64,000 bases of DNA from G963662605 sp963667005 (lineage in GTDB: Bacteria > Bacteroidota > Ignavibacteria > Ignavibacteriales > Ignavibacteriaceae). How positions within the stretch are numbered: position 1 is the first letter of the stretch; the number at the start of each line of letters is the position of its first letter. The notes under the pieces were generated by a model. It had not been told where the DNA came from. It ran no database searches and saw nothing but the letters and a program-made list of their open reading frames with translations. The DNA is taken from NCBI GenBank assembly GCA_963667005.1, contig OY762937.1, positions 124,001-188,000 on the forward strand. The letters are read 5' to 3'. A program made the translations under genes and the position numbers. Below, piece by piece: positions 56,139 through 64,000 of the stretch.

Positions 56139-57206
56139 TTAGGCATCAAGAAGTTTAAGCGTCACACGAAACGTTTTTTCATCCGAGTGTATCACATAAC
56201 AGTCAGGGCAGCCTAATAAAATGTAGCGCTGCTCAAGATTTTTCAAACCAAAGCCCGATTTTTCGGGTTTTGTTAATTTCGGCTGGACATTGTTCTCAAC
56301 GGTAATTGTATCGGGTGAGCCGCTGAAAAGCCTTATATGCAACGGTTTTTCCTGCGTCGCGATATTATGCTTCATGCAATTTTCCACCAACACCTGCAAA
56401 CAGAATGTCGGGATTTTCATATGCATCAGATTATCCGGTATTTCGATATCCACATACAACATCTTCGTAAACCGTGACTGAAGCATATAAATATAATCAT
56501 TGACAAAACCCAGTTCTTCTTTTAGCGGAACAGCATCCAATTCTTTCTTTACCAGTAAGTGACGGTATATTTCCGAAAGTTTCAATACATATTCTTCCGT
56601 ATTCGGACTGTGCAGGCGAACCATTGAGTGAAGTGTCGAAAGTGAGTTAAATAAAAAGTGAGGACTGATTTGGTGTTTAAGCACTTCAAACTGCGAACGG
56701 ATATTTTCCGTCTTCAACATTTGGTTTTGCATAGAGGTTGCATAAGCACGTGAGCTGGACCGCAATGCGCTCTGAATAATATATATAACTCCTATCCCAA
56801 CAAAGCCTCTGAAAATAATATACAAATAATACCCTTTAACCGGAGCAAAGGGAATACTATTCAACAACAGAACTTCTACCATAACGATAAGAAAAAGCAG
56901 CATTAAACCATTACATAAAATCCACAACCCGACTTTCTTCGGCACGACCCACCTTTCATCACTGCCTTCGAATTTTTTCATAATTATAGAGTTGAATACC
57001 CACACGCCGAGATTAAACAGGAACGTATAGCTCCATTTCTGAAGTATCATTCTTCCGCGAATCGAACCAAACCGCTGACTATCATTGACAAGATCTATAA
57101 CCGGAATAAAAGCAGAATACAGGAGGGCATATTTCCATTCGGTTTTTGTTATTGTACTATGCAGTTGCACGCGAAGTGAATTCCTGTTGTTAATTTTTGA
57201 GCACAA
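56139..57206 (-). CDS. LytS/YehU-type membrane histidine kinase without adjacent regulator
   Basis: This 355-residue third paralogue has four membrane helices, the motif Q-I-S-P-H-F-L-F-N (phospho-His about 183) and HATPase boxes V-E-N-C-M-K-H-N and G-F-G-L-K-N-L. All kinase residues appear intact, so it should be active. No LytTR gene follows; the next gene downstream is another kinase 74 bp away. It may use one of the neighbouring regulators. The 251 bp upstream is shared divergently with the poly-gamma-glutamate genes. Confidence 0.9.
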   Translation of the reverse strand: MCSKINNRNSLRVQLHSTITKTEWKYALLYSAFIPVIDLVNDSQRFGSIRGRMILQKWSYTFLFNLGVWVFNSIIMKKFEGSDERWVVPKKVGLWILCNGLMLLFLIVMVEVLLLNSIPFAPVKGYYLYIIFRGFVGIGVIYIIQSALRSSSRAYATSMQNQMLKTENIRSQFEVLKHQISPHFLFNSLSTLHSMVRLHSPNTEEYVLKLSEIYRHLLVKKELDAVPLKEELGFVNDYIYMLQSRFTKMLYVDIEIPDNLMHMKIPTFCLQVLVENCMKHNIATQEKPLHIRLFSGSPDTITVENNVQPKLTKPEKSGFGLKNLEQRYILLGCPDCYVIHSDEKTFRVTLKLLDA

Positions 57207-57457
57207 AAGTAATACAAATTATTTTATCCGGCAAAGCAGCAATCAATTTGCCGCGATCATAGTAACCGATGAAGTGCTCTTTTCAGTATTCCAGGACCTG
57301 TGAACCGGAATTATTTTTATCGTTTTATTATGCGGTATAAAGCCTTATTTTACATAAGATTACTATTATATTTTCAAATTCTACCCGGCCGCGATCAGGC
57401 AAATCATTACGGAAATCACCCGGAGTACAATTCGAATATTTCAGCATTTATATTTTT
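57207..57457. promoter_or_regulatory. Divergent promoter region between orphan kinase and pgs genes
   Basis: These 251 non-coding AT-rich bases separate oppositely oriented genes, so they should contain both promoters. I could not assign specific promoter boxes with confidence. Confidence 0.4.
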
Positions 57458-58612
57458 ATGAACCACTATTTTTACATCTGTTCCGGATTTCTCGTAATTG
57501 TCTTTCTGTATCTGATTACCGAAACAATACGTCTCGCGAGAGCTACAAAGGACATTCAATACCGCATTCATGTTAATGGAACCAGAGGCAAATCAAGCGT
57601 TACAAGTTATACTGCTGCCGGTTTGCGTGCCAATAACGTAAAAACATTTGCAAAAATTACAGGGATAATTCCGACCATCATTCATCCGGATGGTTCCGAA
57701 GAAGAGATTCACCGGAAAGGCCCGGCAAGAGTTCATGAACAATTCAGGATGATAATAAAAGCACATGCCGAGCAATGTGAAGGTGTGGTGCTCGAGTGCA
57801 TGTCTTTGCATCCGGAAAATCAAAGGGTTGAGTCATTAGCTCTCCACCCCTCAATATATGTTATCACCAACATAGGTGAAGACCATTTTGAGGAGATGGG
57901 GAAAAGCATCGAAGAGCGGGTCGCAGCAATTTGCAGCGCTATTCCTCAAAACGGGATTGTCGTTACTATCGAGGATGAGAACTTTCCCCTCATCCGCAAA
58001 TTGTGTGATAAGAAAAACGCCAAACTTATTGCCGCAAAAGATTTTATGCATGAAGTCCTGTTGCCTGATGGAATATTTGAACAAAATATAAACCTCGCTC
58101 TGACTGCTATTGAGGCGGCCGGGCTCGATATTGAAATCGCTCAAAAAGCGATTATAGAATATGCCTCACGGCAAAAACCACTGCTCACCACGACACATGC
58201 AGGAAACAAAGAGTACGCATTCCTGAATGGATTTGCTGTGAACGATCCGCCATCGACTGAAACATTTATCAATTCGTGGCTTACAAAATTAGACGCTGAA
58301 CATGACGTATATATTATACTAAATACCCGTTCCGACCGTCCCGAAAGAACAAAATTATTTTCCACATGGCTTGCTGCCGGAAATAATTTTGCCGGTGTAC
58401 TCGTAACAGGCAATCATCGTAAGGCAGCAATGCGAATGCTGCAAAAAACGGCACTCCCATCATTTTTCGCTTCATCCGCAAATGAGTCAATCGCACAGAT
58501 GGATTCGATTGCTGCATCGTCAGATAGAAAATGTTTATTCATCGGTATCGGCAACATTGCCGAAACCGGTTTTGAAATTATTAATGAAATTGACAACCGG
58601 AACAACAAATGA
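57458..58612 (+). CDS. pgsB: Poly-gamma-glutamate synthase PgsB/CapB
   Basis: The 384 residues are close to the usual length (about 390). An N-terminal membrane anchor (about 5-27) leads to a Mur-ligase-like ATPase domain with the P-loop H-V-N-G-T-R-G-K-S-S (about 38-47). Further motifs are V-L-E-C-M-S-L near 110 and N-I-G-E-D-H near 138-143. PgsB ligates glutamates through gamma-carboxyl phosphate activation, together with the membrane protein PgsC. The start ATG gives the anchor; no strong Shine-Dalgarno sequence precedes it. The stop overlaps the pgsC start by 4 bp. Confidence 0.93.
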   Translation: MNHYFYICSGFLVIVFLYLITETIRLARATKDIQYRIHVNGTRGKSSVTSYTAAGLRANNVKTFAKITGIIPTIIHPDGSEEEIHRKGPARVHEQFRMIIKAHAEQCEGVVLECMSLHPENQRVESLALHPSIYVITNIGEDHFEEMGKSIEERVAAICSAIPQNGIVVTIEDENFPLIRKLCDKKNAKLIAAKDFMHEVLLPDGIFEQNINLALTAIEAAGLDIEIAQKAIIEYASRQKPLLTTTHAGNKEYAFLNGFAVNDPPSTETFINSWLTKLDAEHDVYIILNTRSDRPERTKLFSTWLAAGNNFAGVLVTGNHRKAAMRMLQKTALPSFFASSANESIAQMDSIAASSDRKCLFIGIGNIAETGFEIINEIDNRNNK

Positions 58613-59037
58613 TCATTGAAGTATTTCTTCTGGGGCTGATACTTGGTTTTCTATATTACGAACTTACAGGTTTTACCGCCGGCGGAGTTATTGCGCCTGC
58701 GTACTTCGCACTGTATTTACATTCTCCGTTGAGAATATTGAGCACCATTGTTGCTTCAGTTATTGTCTGGATAGCATTAGAGCAGCTTTCAAAACACCTT
58801 CTCATTTTCGGGCGCAGGCGTTTAATGATAGCCATTATTCTGGGTTTTATCGTAAAGCTTTTACTGGAAAGCATTACTGCACAATCGAATATAACCTATC
58901 TTGATCTTTCGGTAGTCGGATACATCATCCCGGGACTGATTGCTAATGAAATGTGCAGGCAAAAAGTGTTTCCAACTTTGATTTCGATTGCAATTGTCAC
59001 TGCCCTGGTCGGCTTATTCGGCATTATTCTACATTAG
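58609..59037 (+). CDS. pgsC: Poly-gamma-glutamate biosynthesis protein PgsC/CapC
   Basis: The 142 residues (usual about 149) are almost entirely hydrophobic with four to five membrane helices. The family N-terminus is evident: L-G-F-L-Y-Y-E-L-T-G-F-T-A-G-G-V-I-A-P-A. It forms the membrane part of the polymerase with PgsB. The gene is translationally coupled to pgsB (ATGA overlap) and 6 bp ahead of pgsW. Confidence 0.93.
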   Translation: MIIEVFLLGLILGFLYYELTGFTAGGVIAPAYFALYLHSPLRILSTIVASVIVWIALEQLSKHLLIFGRRRLMIAIILGFIVKLLLESITAQSNITYLDLSVVGYIIPGLIANEMCRQKVFPTLISIAIVTALVGLFGIILH

Positions 59038-59043
59038 GATTGT

Positions 59044-60072
59044 ATGGCAAAGTATTACTTGTGGATTTCCGGGATAGCTTCTCTAATAGCCATATTACTC
59101 GGCAGTTCTTTCTTCACACGGCAAGTTCCTGTTTCTTATGCAAGTGAAATGAAAGAGGCTATGAACCTAGCATCCGACTGGAGAAAAATAGTATACCGGG
59201 AAAAAGTGAAGGCCGGCTTATCGAACAATTCAGACCAGCACGAGAATTATATTATTGGCGATGAGTACACGGAGACAACAACAACTCTCGGTTCACTCGA
59301 AGCAAAAGAACTTTCTAACAATGAACTCTTTCCCGCTTTGATAGTGAAACTGATACATGAGTCTAAAGCTGATCCTGATAAACCTATTGGTATTGTTGCT
59401 TCGGGTTCTTTTCCTGCATTATTTATAGAAACTCTTGCAGCTTTGCAGACTATGAACAGAAAGGCTGTTATCATATATTCGCTGGGCGCCTCATCTTTCG
59501 GAGCGAACCAGCCTGCCGCATTGCTGCCTGACATTGAAGGCTGGATGCAGAAATATGGCGGATGCCGGTATAGTGCAAACCTTATTACATACGGCGCAGA
59601 AGGCGACACCGCGGGAGGATTAATTGAAGAAGGGAAAGCTGCATTTGACAGCACATTGAAAAGAAACGGAAAAACTTGTTTCATCCCGCGTACCGTTGAT
59701 GAAAGTATTAAATACAAATGCGATTTGTTGTTGAAGAATGATATCGGTTTGCTGATAAACATTGGAGGAAATCAAACCGCTTTAGGTTACTGCTCTCATG
59801 CGGAGCTTATTCCGAACGGATTACATACTGAAATTGTTACATGCACCCATAAAGAAAGAGGTGTTGTTTCAAGAATTTCAGAAAAGCATATACCGTTTAT
59901 CCACCTGCTCAACATCAAGAATCTTGCAATGCAGTATGCGATTACTGATAAAAAAGCTCCGGCCGATCACCCCTTGTTTTATTCGAGACAGTCGAATAAA
60001 TTATTAGCAAGTGCCTTTATTCTTCTCATCTTTCTCCCTGTCGGCGGATATTATATAAAACAAAAAAGGTGA
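59044..60072 (+). CDS. pgsW: Poly-gamma-glutamate system protein PgsW
   Basis: The 342 residues have an N-terminal helix (about 6-24), a large extracytoplasmic domain and a C-terminal helix (about 319-337), a two-anchor topology. It fits the PgsW/gamma-Glu-system family known to follow pgsB-pgsC in genomes that often lack the usual capA. Recognisable segments include G-I-V-A-S-G-S-F-P-A, Y-S-L-G-A-S-S-F-G-A-N and L-L-I-N-I-G-G-N-Q-T. The molecular role is not established; export or stabilisation of the polymer is likely. Its stop codon lies inside the terminator hairpin. Confidence 0.88.
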   Translation: MAKYYLWISGIASLIAILLGSSFFTRQVPVSYASEMKEAMNLASDWRKIVYREKVKAGLSNNSDQHENYIIGDEYTETTTTLGSLEAKELSNNELFPALIVKLIHESKADPDKPIGIVASGSFPALFIETLAALQTMNRKAVIIYSLGASSFGANQPAALLPDIEGWMQKYGGCRYSANLITYGAEGDTAGGLIEEGKAAFDSTLKRNGKTCFIPRTVDESIKYKCDLLLKNDIGLLINIGGNQTALGYCSHAELIPNGLHTEIVTCTHKERGVVSRISEKHIPFIHLLNIKNLAMQYAITDKKAPADHPLFYSRQSNKLLASAFILLIFLPVGGYYIKQKR

Positions 60073-60095
60073 GTGAAACTTGTCCACTCACCTTT
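60062..60095. terminator. Bidirectional terminator between pgsW and ggt
   Basis: A perfect 11-bp stem (60065-60075 and 60085-60095) has a 9-nt loop and is flanked by an A-run on one side and a T-containing run on the other. It serves converging pgsW (plus) and gamma-glutamyltransferase (minus) transcription. It overlaps the pgsW stop codon. Confidence 0.75.
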
Positions 60096-60140
60096 AGTAT
60101 TACTTTAGAGATATCTATAAGGAGAAACTCTTAATAAAGC

Positions 60141-62123
60141 CTAATCACCGCCTCCGGCTGATCCACCACGGCGTCTGTCGGCAGAACCGTAAAACTTTCC
60201 TGTTTGTGAATCATACTCAACAATTTGAGCACCACCAAAGTACAAGTCATAATCATCATATACTTGAATCTGATGTCCTTTTTTTGCCAAAGCCTCACGC
60301 ACTTCAACAGGTATGCGTCCTTCGAGATACAATTTTTCATCAAATTTTTGTGAGTACATTCTCGGTGCATTATTCGCATCGGTAATGCTCATTTTATACT
60401 CAAGAAGGTTAAGAATAATTTGGGTAACCGTAGGAATGATTCTCCCGGCTCCCGGGCTGCCTAAAGCAATAAATGGCTTGTCATCTTTATCTAAAATTAT
60501 TGTCGGCGATATTGAACTTCTTGGTCTTTTGCCGGGCTGTATTCTATTCTTTTCAGAAACGGCGGAAAAGTTAACCAAGCCGTTATTGAACAACACGCCG
60601 GCGCTGCTAAGTCCGGAACCGAAGAAGTTACCAAGAGTTTGTGTAAGAGCTACCATATTTCCGGCTTTATCTGCGATAGAAAGATGGGTTGTATGTCCTC
60701 CTTCGCCGGATGCTTCAGCGAGCACTGCATATTGTTCATCGCTCATATGATAATATAACTGCGACTCAAGGCGATCTTTATCGTCTATTTTATCTGTGGT
60801 ATCTGCTGGTTCGGCAACTGGAGCAGGCTCTGCATTCTGGTGTTGTTTCTTCTTACCCCAAGTATCAAATCTATCATTCTTCCATGACTTTGAACTCGGC
60901 ATAATTTCATCGTCCTGATCGTCATCCTCGGTATTGATGTCGGTATCGGACTGGGTATGTTCAGGTTTTACTGCCTTTTTTACCGGATGAGAATCACCGT
61001 CATATTTAGACGCATTTCCAGCCTTCACCTGTTTATTTTCCGGTGGATTGACCTGCCCGAAATCAATAGTCGCAAAACGATCTTTTGCAAATGCCTTTGA
61101 GATTAAACCCTTCACCGGAATAGTGCTATAGAGTGGATCGCCCAAAGAGGTACCTCTATCAGCCGACACTCTTTTGAACGTTTCAGCCAGGAAGTGCAAA
61201 CTCTTTTCTGAAGTACTGAAGTGTCCCCACTCAGAAAGGTTACCAAGTTCGAGAATGTTTAATGCTTCAAGAACGGACGCACCGCTTAACGGCGGCTGTG
61301 AGGTCAATATTTTATGACCCCGGAATGTACCTACCAACGGCTCACTTACCACTGCACGATAATTTTTTAAATCGTTAAGGGTTACCATTCCGCCATTTTC
61401 AGTAATATCTTTGACCATTTGCTCGGCAACCGGGCCTTCATAAAATCCGCTTCTGCCGTGCAATGCAATCTGCTCAAGAGTTTCAGCTAGTAACGGCTGG
61501 CGTAGCGTGTCGCCCTGCCCTACCGGAAAACCTTCAGGAAGGAAAATGGCGCTGGTTGAAGGGTACTTTTGCAATACTTCAGAGTTATCTAGCACAATTT
61601 TGCCTAAGGTTTCATCAACTGCAAATCCATTGCGTGCATACGAAATAGCCGGCTGCAAGACTGTTGCAAGCGGTAGCGTCCCGAACTTCTCAAGAGCAGT
61701 TACAAGACCGGCAACTGTTCCTGGAACTAGAATTGACTTCGCGGATTTCTTATCTTTATCAAAATCAAAATTAATCTTTTCGACATTTTCCGATGCGCAC
61801 TGATAATAATTAATAAAGATGTTTTTATTCTGTCCGGCCAAACTAATAACCATTCCGCCGCCGCCGCCAAGTCCTGATCCATCGGGTTCCACAACACCAA
61901 TCGCGAACGCAGCTGCAACCGCAGCGTCAACCGCGTTTCCACCTTTTGCCATCATATCGAGTGCTGCACGGGTGGCTAGCGGATGAGCTGTAGCAGCCAT
62001 TCCTTCGGAGCTGTTCACATCTTTTTGAACCTGCGCGAATACCGGCGATAATAGCGTAAATAATAAGAATACTACTACCGGCAGGAATGATTGCAATCTA
62101 TTTTTTCCATTATTAAAAAACAT
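60141..62123 (-). CDS. ggt: Gamma-glutamyltransferase (exported, possibly PGA-processing)
   Basis: The 660 residues have a signal peptide (1-30) and a large-subunit domain (about 40-360) with G-G-N-A-V-D-A-A-V-A and G-S-G-L-G-G-G-G. The small-subunit start, G-G-H-T-T-H-L, places the nucleophile at Thr478, where autocleavage is expected. G-S-P-G-A-G-R is seen later. GGTs cut gamma-glutamyl bonds; in capsule systems (CapD/PgsD) a GGT homologue trims or anchors poly-gamma-glutamate. Between about residues 365 and 465 lies an extra acidic, Pro/Lys/Asp-rich low-complexity linker ending just before the cleavage site, longer than usual. It converges on the pgs genes and is 50 bp behind the amidohydrolase-like gene. 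Confidence 0.9.
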   Translation of the reverse strand: MFFNNGKNRLQSFLPVVVFLLFTLLSPVFAQVQKDVNSSEGMAATAHPLATRAALDMMAKGGNAVDAAVAAAFAIGVVEPDGSGLGGGGGMVISLAGQNKNIFINYYQCASENVEKINFDFDKDKKSAKSILVPGTVAGLVTALEKFGTLPLATVLQPAISYARNGFAVDETLGKIVLDNSEVLQKYPSTSAIFLPEGFPVGQGDTLRQPLLAETLEQIALHGRSGFYEGPVAEQMVKDITENGGMVTLNDLKNYRAVVSEPLVGTFRGHKILTSQPPLSGASVLEALNILELGNLSEWGHFSTSEKSLHFLAETFKRVSADRGTSLGDPLYSTIPVKGLISKAFAKDRFATIDFGQVNPPENKQVKAGNASKYDGDSHPVKKAVKPEHTQSDTDINTEDDDQDDEIMPSSKSWKNDRFDTWGKKKQHQNAEPAPVAEPADTTDKIDDKDRLESQLYYHMSDEQYAVLAEASGEGGHTTHLSIADKAGNMVALTQTLGNFFGSGLSSAGVLFNNGLVNFSAVSEKNRIQPGKRPRSSISPTIILDKDDKPFIALGSPGAGRIIPTVTQIILNLLEYKMSITDANNAPRMYSQKFDEKLYLEGRIPVEVREALAKKGHQIQVYDDYDLYFGGAQIVEYDSQTGKFYGSADRRRGGSAGGGD

Positions 62124-62173
62124 CGTTATGCTTTCGATTTTTTTTCTGAAACTATTCTAGACTTTTCAACTAA

Positions 62174-63151
62174 TTAATTGCTTTTACTTTGGGCAGCAAT
62201 GGCAATATGAAAATTGTAATATCTATCCATATACTGTATCAATACTTTAACAAAAGCCCTGGCGAACTTTTCAGTATTCGCGTCACTGTCACGGATTTCC
62301 TTTTTATTTGTCTCTACCTGAATACCGTCAATTGTGCCGCCCGATGCCGAACCATGCCGGTTCAGACTGTATCCTCCCCGAAAATATGATTCTTCTCCCG
62401 GGGCAGGATGAGCAGGCGACGGGACTGCGGGATATCCGGCTTCCTCAAGCATTTCACCAAGACTATTGTTCCCCCTCACCAGTTCCGAGAAGCGAATCTG
62501 CTTTTGGTGTGAGAAAATCAAATTTCGCATGCTGCTCTTCTCAATAAACATGTCATCATCAAGATCAGCATCGGTCAACGCGAGTTCTTCAGCATCCAGT
62601 AAATAACCAAGCTCAACATACTGTGCATCATGGTTGTGTGCATGGATATCCAAATATAGACCTTTTTTAAATTCGTTATATACTTGTTCCTTTGCACTAT
62701 CTATAAAAGAGTGGTAGTCATCCCACACGGTTTCCGCGATTGAGTTTCCCATCGCGGCCTCTTCTATTTCGCGGTTTACATCAACTTTTCTGCGCTTCAT
62801 ATGATTAACCACAAGAAACGGAACCTTTCCGGTCATCTCAAAAAAAGCTTCACGTATTGCATATCCGAGTTTTTGCGTTCCCGCGTCTGCTTTTGTGTGA
62901 ACCTCACCACCCGACCTATCGGGAATAAAATCCGGGCCTTTTTCGCCATCATGAGGTACAGAAAGAATTATGGGAAGATTTCCCGGTATATATTCAACAT
63001 AACCGTTTTTACTTGATACCCCATTATCCGGCAGTGTCTGCTGTCCGCAGGTAAAACCGGATAATAGGATAAGAAAAATCGAAATTCCCTTCACGAAACC
63101 AAAGTGTAATTCAGAGTTTATTTCTCTGAAGAGAATACGGACATGTAACAT
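62174..63151 (-). CDS. N-formylglutamate amidohydrolase-like protein (exported)
   Basis: The 325 residues have a hydrophobic N-terminal export segment (about 19-36) and then a HutG/FGase-like fold. Visible motifs are S-V-P-H-D-G near 64-69, K-V-D-V-N-R-E near 122-128, Y-L-D-I-H-A-H near 166-172 and I-Q-V-E-T-N near 283-288. These carry the His, Asp and Glu residues expected to bind zinc. The fold resembles zinc-dependent poly-gamma-glutamate hydrolases, so hydrolysis of gamma-glutamyl polymer or oligomers is plausible here; family-level annotation is N-formylglutamate amidohydrolase. It starts 2 bp after the DUF6305-like gene. The N-terminus before the hydrophobic stretch may be mis-started. 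Confidence 0.8.
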   Translation of the reverse strand: MLHVRILFREINSELHFGFVKGISIFLILLSGFTCGQQTLPDNGVSSKNGYVEYIPGNLPIILSVPHDGEKGPDFIPDRSGGEVHTKADAGTQKLGYAIREAFFEMTGKVPFLVVNHMKRRKVDVNREIEEAAMGNSIAETVWDDYHSFIDSAKEQVYNEFKKGLYLDIHAHNHDAQYVELGYLLDAEELALTDADLDDDMFIEKSSMRNLIFSHQKQIRFSELVRGNNSLGEMLEEAGYPAVPSPAHPAPGEESYFRGGYSLNRHGSASGGTIDGIQVETNKKEIRDSDANTEKFARAFVKVLIQYMDRYYNFHIAIAAQSKSN

Positions 63152-63153
63152 GT

Positions 63154-63696
63154 TTAGAAAGCTTCCTTTAATGGAGTTAAAGCATCAGCCATTTTTCCGA
63201 TAACTTCAATCGGAATATTCTTTTTAGCTGCAATGTGAGTAAAGAGCTGGTCTTCATCACCTTGTTTTACTACAACCATAAGGCTGCTTGCATTCGCTGC
63301 CATCTGGCACAAATCATCCGACTGAGCACCTCTGCGGGCTTTTCCGCCTAAATGGAGCATAACAATTTTGATGCCTTTAGATTTAGCAGCTTTAATAATT
63401 TTATCAACTCTTTCCAATTCTTTTTCGCGGCTGATACCGGCAGCGCCAAGTCCTTTTGAGCTGAAACCGGGAACGATAATAAGCGTTTTAATTCCGCCAA
63501 GTTCTGATTCGGTAGCAAGGTTTGATACTTTATAATTGAGGTTAAGTTTCTTGAGTAATGTACCCGCTAAACTTACATCTGCGCTCTGACCTGCTGAAGT
63601 AACAAGAATCGGCTGAGCAAATTTTCCGGCTGCAGGGCTTTTAGCAAAAGCAACCATTGAAATACAGATAAATACGAACAATGCAAATTTTTTCAT
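63154..63696 (-). CDS. DUF6305-like exported protein
   Basis: The 180 residues have a clear signal peptide (1-18) and then a Rossmann-like alpha/beta domain beginning Q-P-I-L-V-T-S-A-G-Q-S-A-D-V. This opening is characteristic of DUF6305. Further motifs are T-L-I-I-V-P-G-F-S-S-K-G-L-G and V-M-L-H-L-G-G-K-A-R-R-G. The function is unknown. It is 2 bp ahead of the amidohydrolase-like gene and 17 bp behind the partial gene, so all four probably form one unit. A ligand-binding role for glutamate oligomers is possible but unsupported. Confidence 0.75.
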   Translation of the reverse strand: MKKFALFVFICISMVAFAKSPAAGKFAQPILVTSAGQSADVSLAGTLLKKLNLNYKVSNLATESELGGIKTLIIVPGFSSKGLGAAGISREKELERVDKIIKAAKSKGIKIVMLHLGGKARRGAQSDDLCQMAANASSLMVVVKQGDEDQLFTHIAAKKNIPIEVIGKMADALTPLKEAF

Positions 63697-63713
63697 TTTA
63701 TTCTCTTTCTTGA

Positions 63714-64000
63714 TTAATGTAAATAATGTCCAACATCATTGGTTGTTACCTCCTCATAGGAAGGTATGTTTGAATACTTAATTTGTTTCTCGGGAAACTT
63801 ATCGTTGTAGGCATTGAGAATTGCTGATATGCCTGCAAGATGTCTCGCGACTCTTACCTTCAAAGGATAACCGTTCTCTTCATCGTAGGTAATTCTGAAA
63901 TTCGCGGTCTTCTTTGCCTTGGCATAAAATCTGTCAACGCCATGTGTGATAAGATCAGCGTCTGTCTTTCCACGAAGCCTGCCCTGAATCGGGTTGCTGG
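63714..64000 (-). CDS. Partial unknown protein (C-terminal 95 residues)
   Basis: I read this by hand: an open frame enters from the window's right edge and ends with TAA at 63714-63716. It contains F-R-I-T-Y-D-E-E-N-G-Y-P-L-K-V-R-V, which is like the Y-D-x-x-x-G-Y-P strand turn of the DUF6174 group, and ends G-H-Y-L-H. The assignment is tentative. It lies 17 bp ahead of the DUF6305-like gene in the same direction and is probably cotranscribed with it. The start is off-window. Confidence 0.6.
   Translation of the reverse strand, partial: SNPIQGRLRGKTDADLITHGVDRFYAKAKKTANFRITYDEENGYPLKVRVARHLAGISAILNAYNDKFPEKQIKYSNIPSYEEVTTNDVGHYLH

Noticed and set aside
1..64000. CRISPR arrays, tRNA/rRNA genes, prophage or transposase genes
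   Set aside because: No evenly spaced direct repeats, cloverleaf-forming sequences, integrase or DDE transposase motifs were found on either strand.

Overview
The window most resembles a chromosome segment of a Bacteroidota/Ignavibacteriota-type bacterium. Seven proteins end in the roughly 80-residue type IX secretion (T9SS) sorting domain that opens with N-Y-P-N-P-F-N and closes with a Gly-Val-Tyr-Phe-Tyr stretch plus Lys-Lys. An eighth ends in a FlgD-like domain. There is also a TonB-dependent receptor with a carboxypeptidase-like front domain, a PorV/PorQ-type protein, and many hybrid or LytTR two-component systems. Base composition is moderately AT-rich. No tRNA, rRNA, CRISPR array or complete IS was found. 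The phylum call is inference from these families.

Region 1 (1-22.8 kb) looks like a glycan-use locus. A tight minus-strand series starts with a TonB receptor (15433-18534). It continues with a FlgD-type secreted protein, a PorV-like protein, two small barrels, two family-10-like glycosylhydrolases (GHL10), a propeller-like T9SS protein, a phosphodiester glycosidase, a CBM9-like protein and a GH94 phosphorylase. It ends beside the N-terminal half of a propeller-type sensor that leaves the window. Opposite lie a sodium:solute symporter, an SGNH hydrolase and a phosphohexomutase. Together they could degrade a glycan outside, import the products, phosphorolyse a disaccharide and convert the sugar phosphate. 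A 23-bp inverted repeat sits between the receptor and the symporter.

Region 2 (23-34.7 kb) is dense in signal transduction: a REC-PP2C phosphatase, a REC-kinase-REC hybrid, a YfiR-fused hybrid kinase with two receivers and an Hpt, a lone receiver, a small membrane protein, a GAF/multi-PAS kinase and a LytTR response regulator.

Region 3 (35-51 kb) holds four giant secreted proteins with related N-terminal modules. Two are GH13 alpha-amylase-family enzymes and two are long repetitive adhesin-like paralogues. One paralogue ends in dockerin-like calcium repeats, the other in a T9SS domain, and they share a nearly identical 402-bp DNA tract.

Region 4 (51-57.2 kb) contains three paralogous LytS-type kinases, two LytTR regulators, and a T9SS protein placed in the same transcription unit as one pair.

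Region 5 (57.4-64 kb) is a poly-gamma-glutamate locus. pgsB-pgsC-pgsW on the plus strand converge on a gamma-glutamyltransferase, an N-formylglutamate-amidohydrolase-like protein, a DUF6305-like protein and a partial unknown gene.
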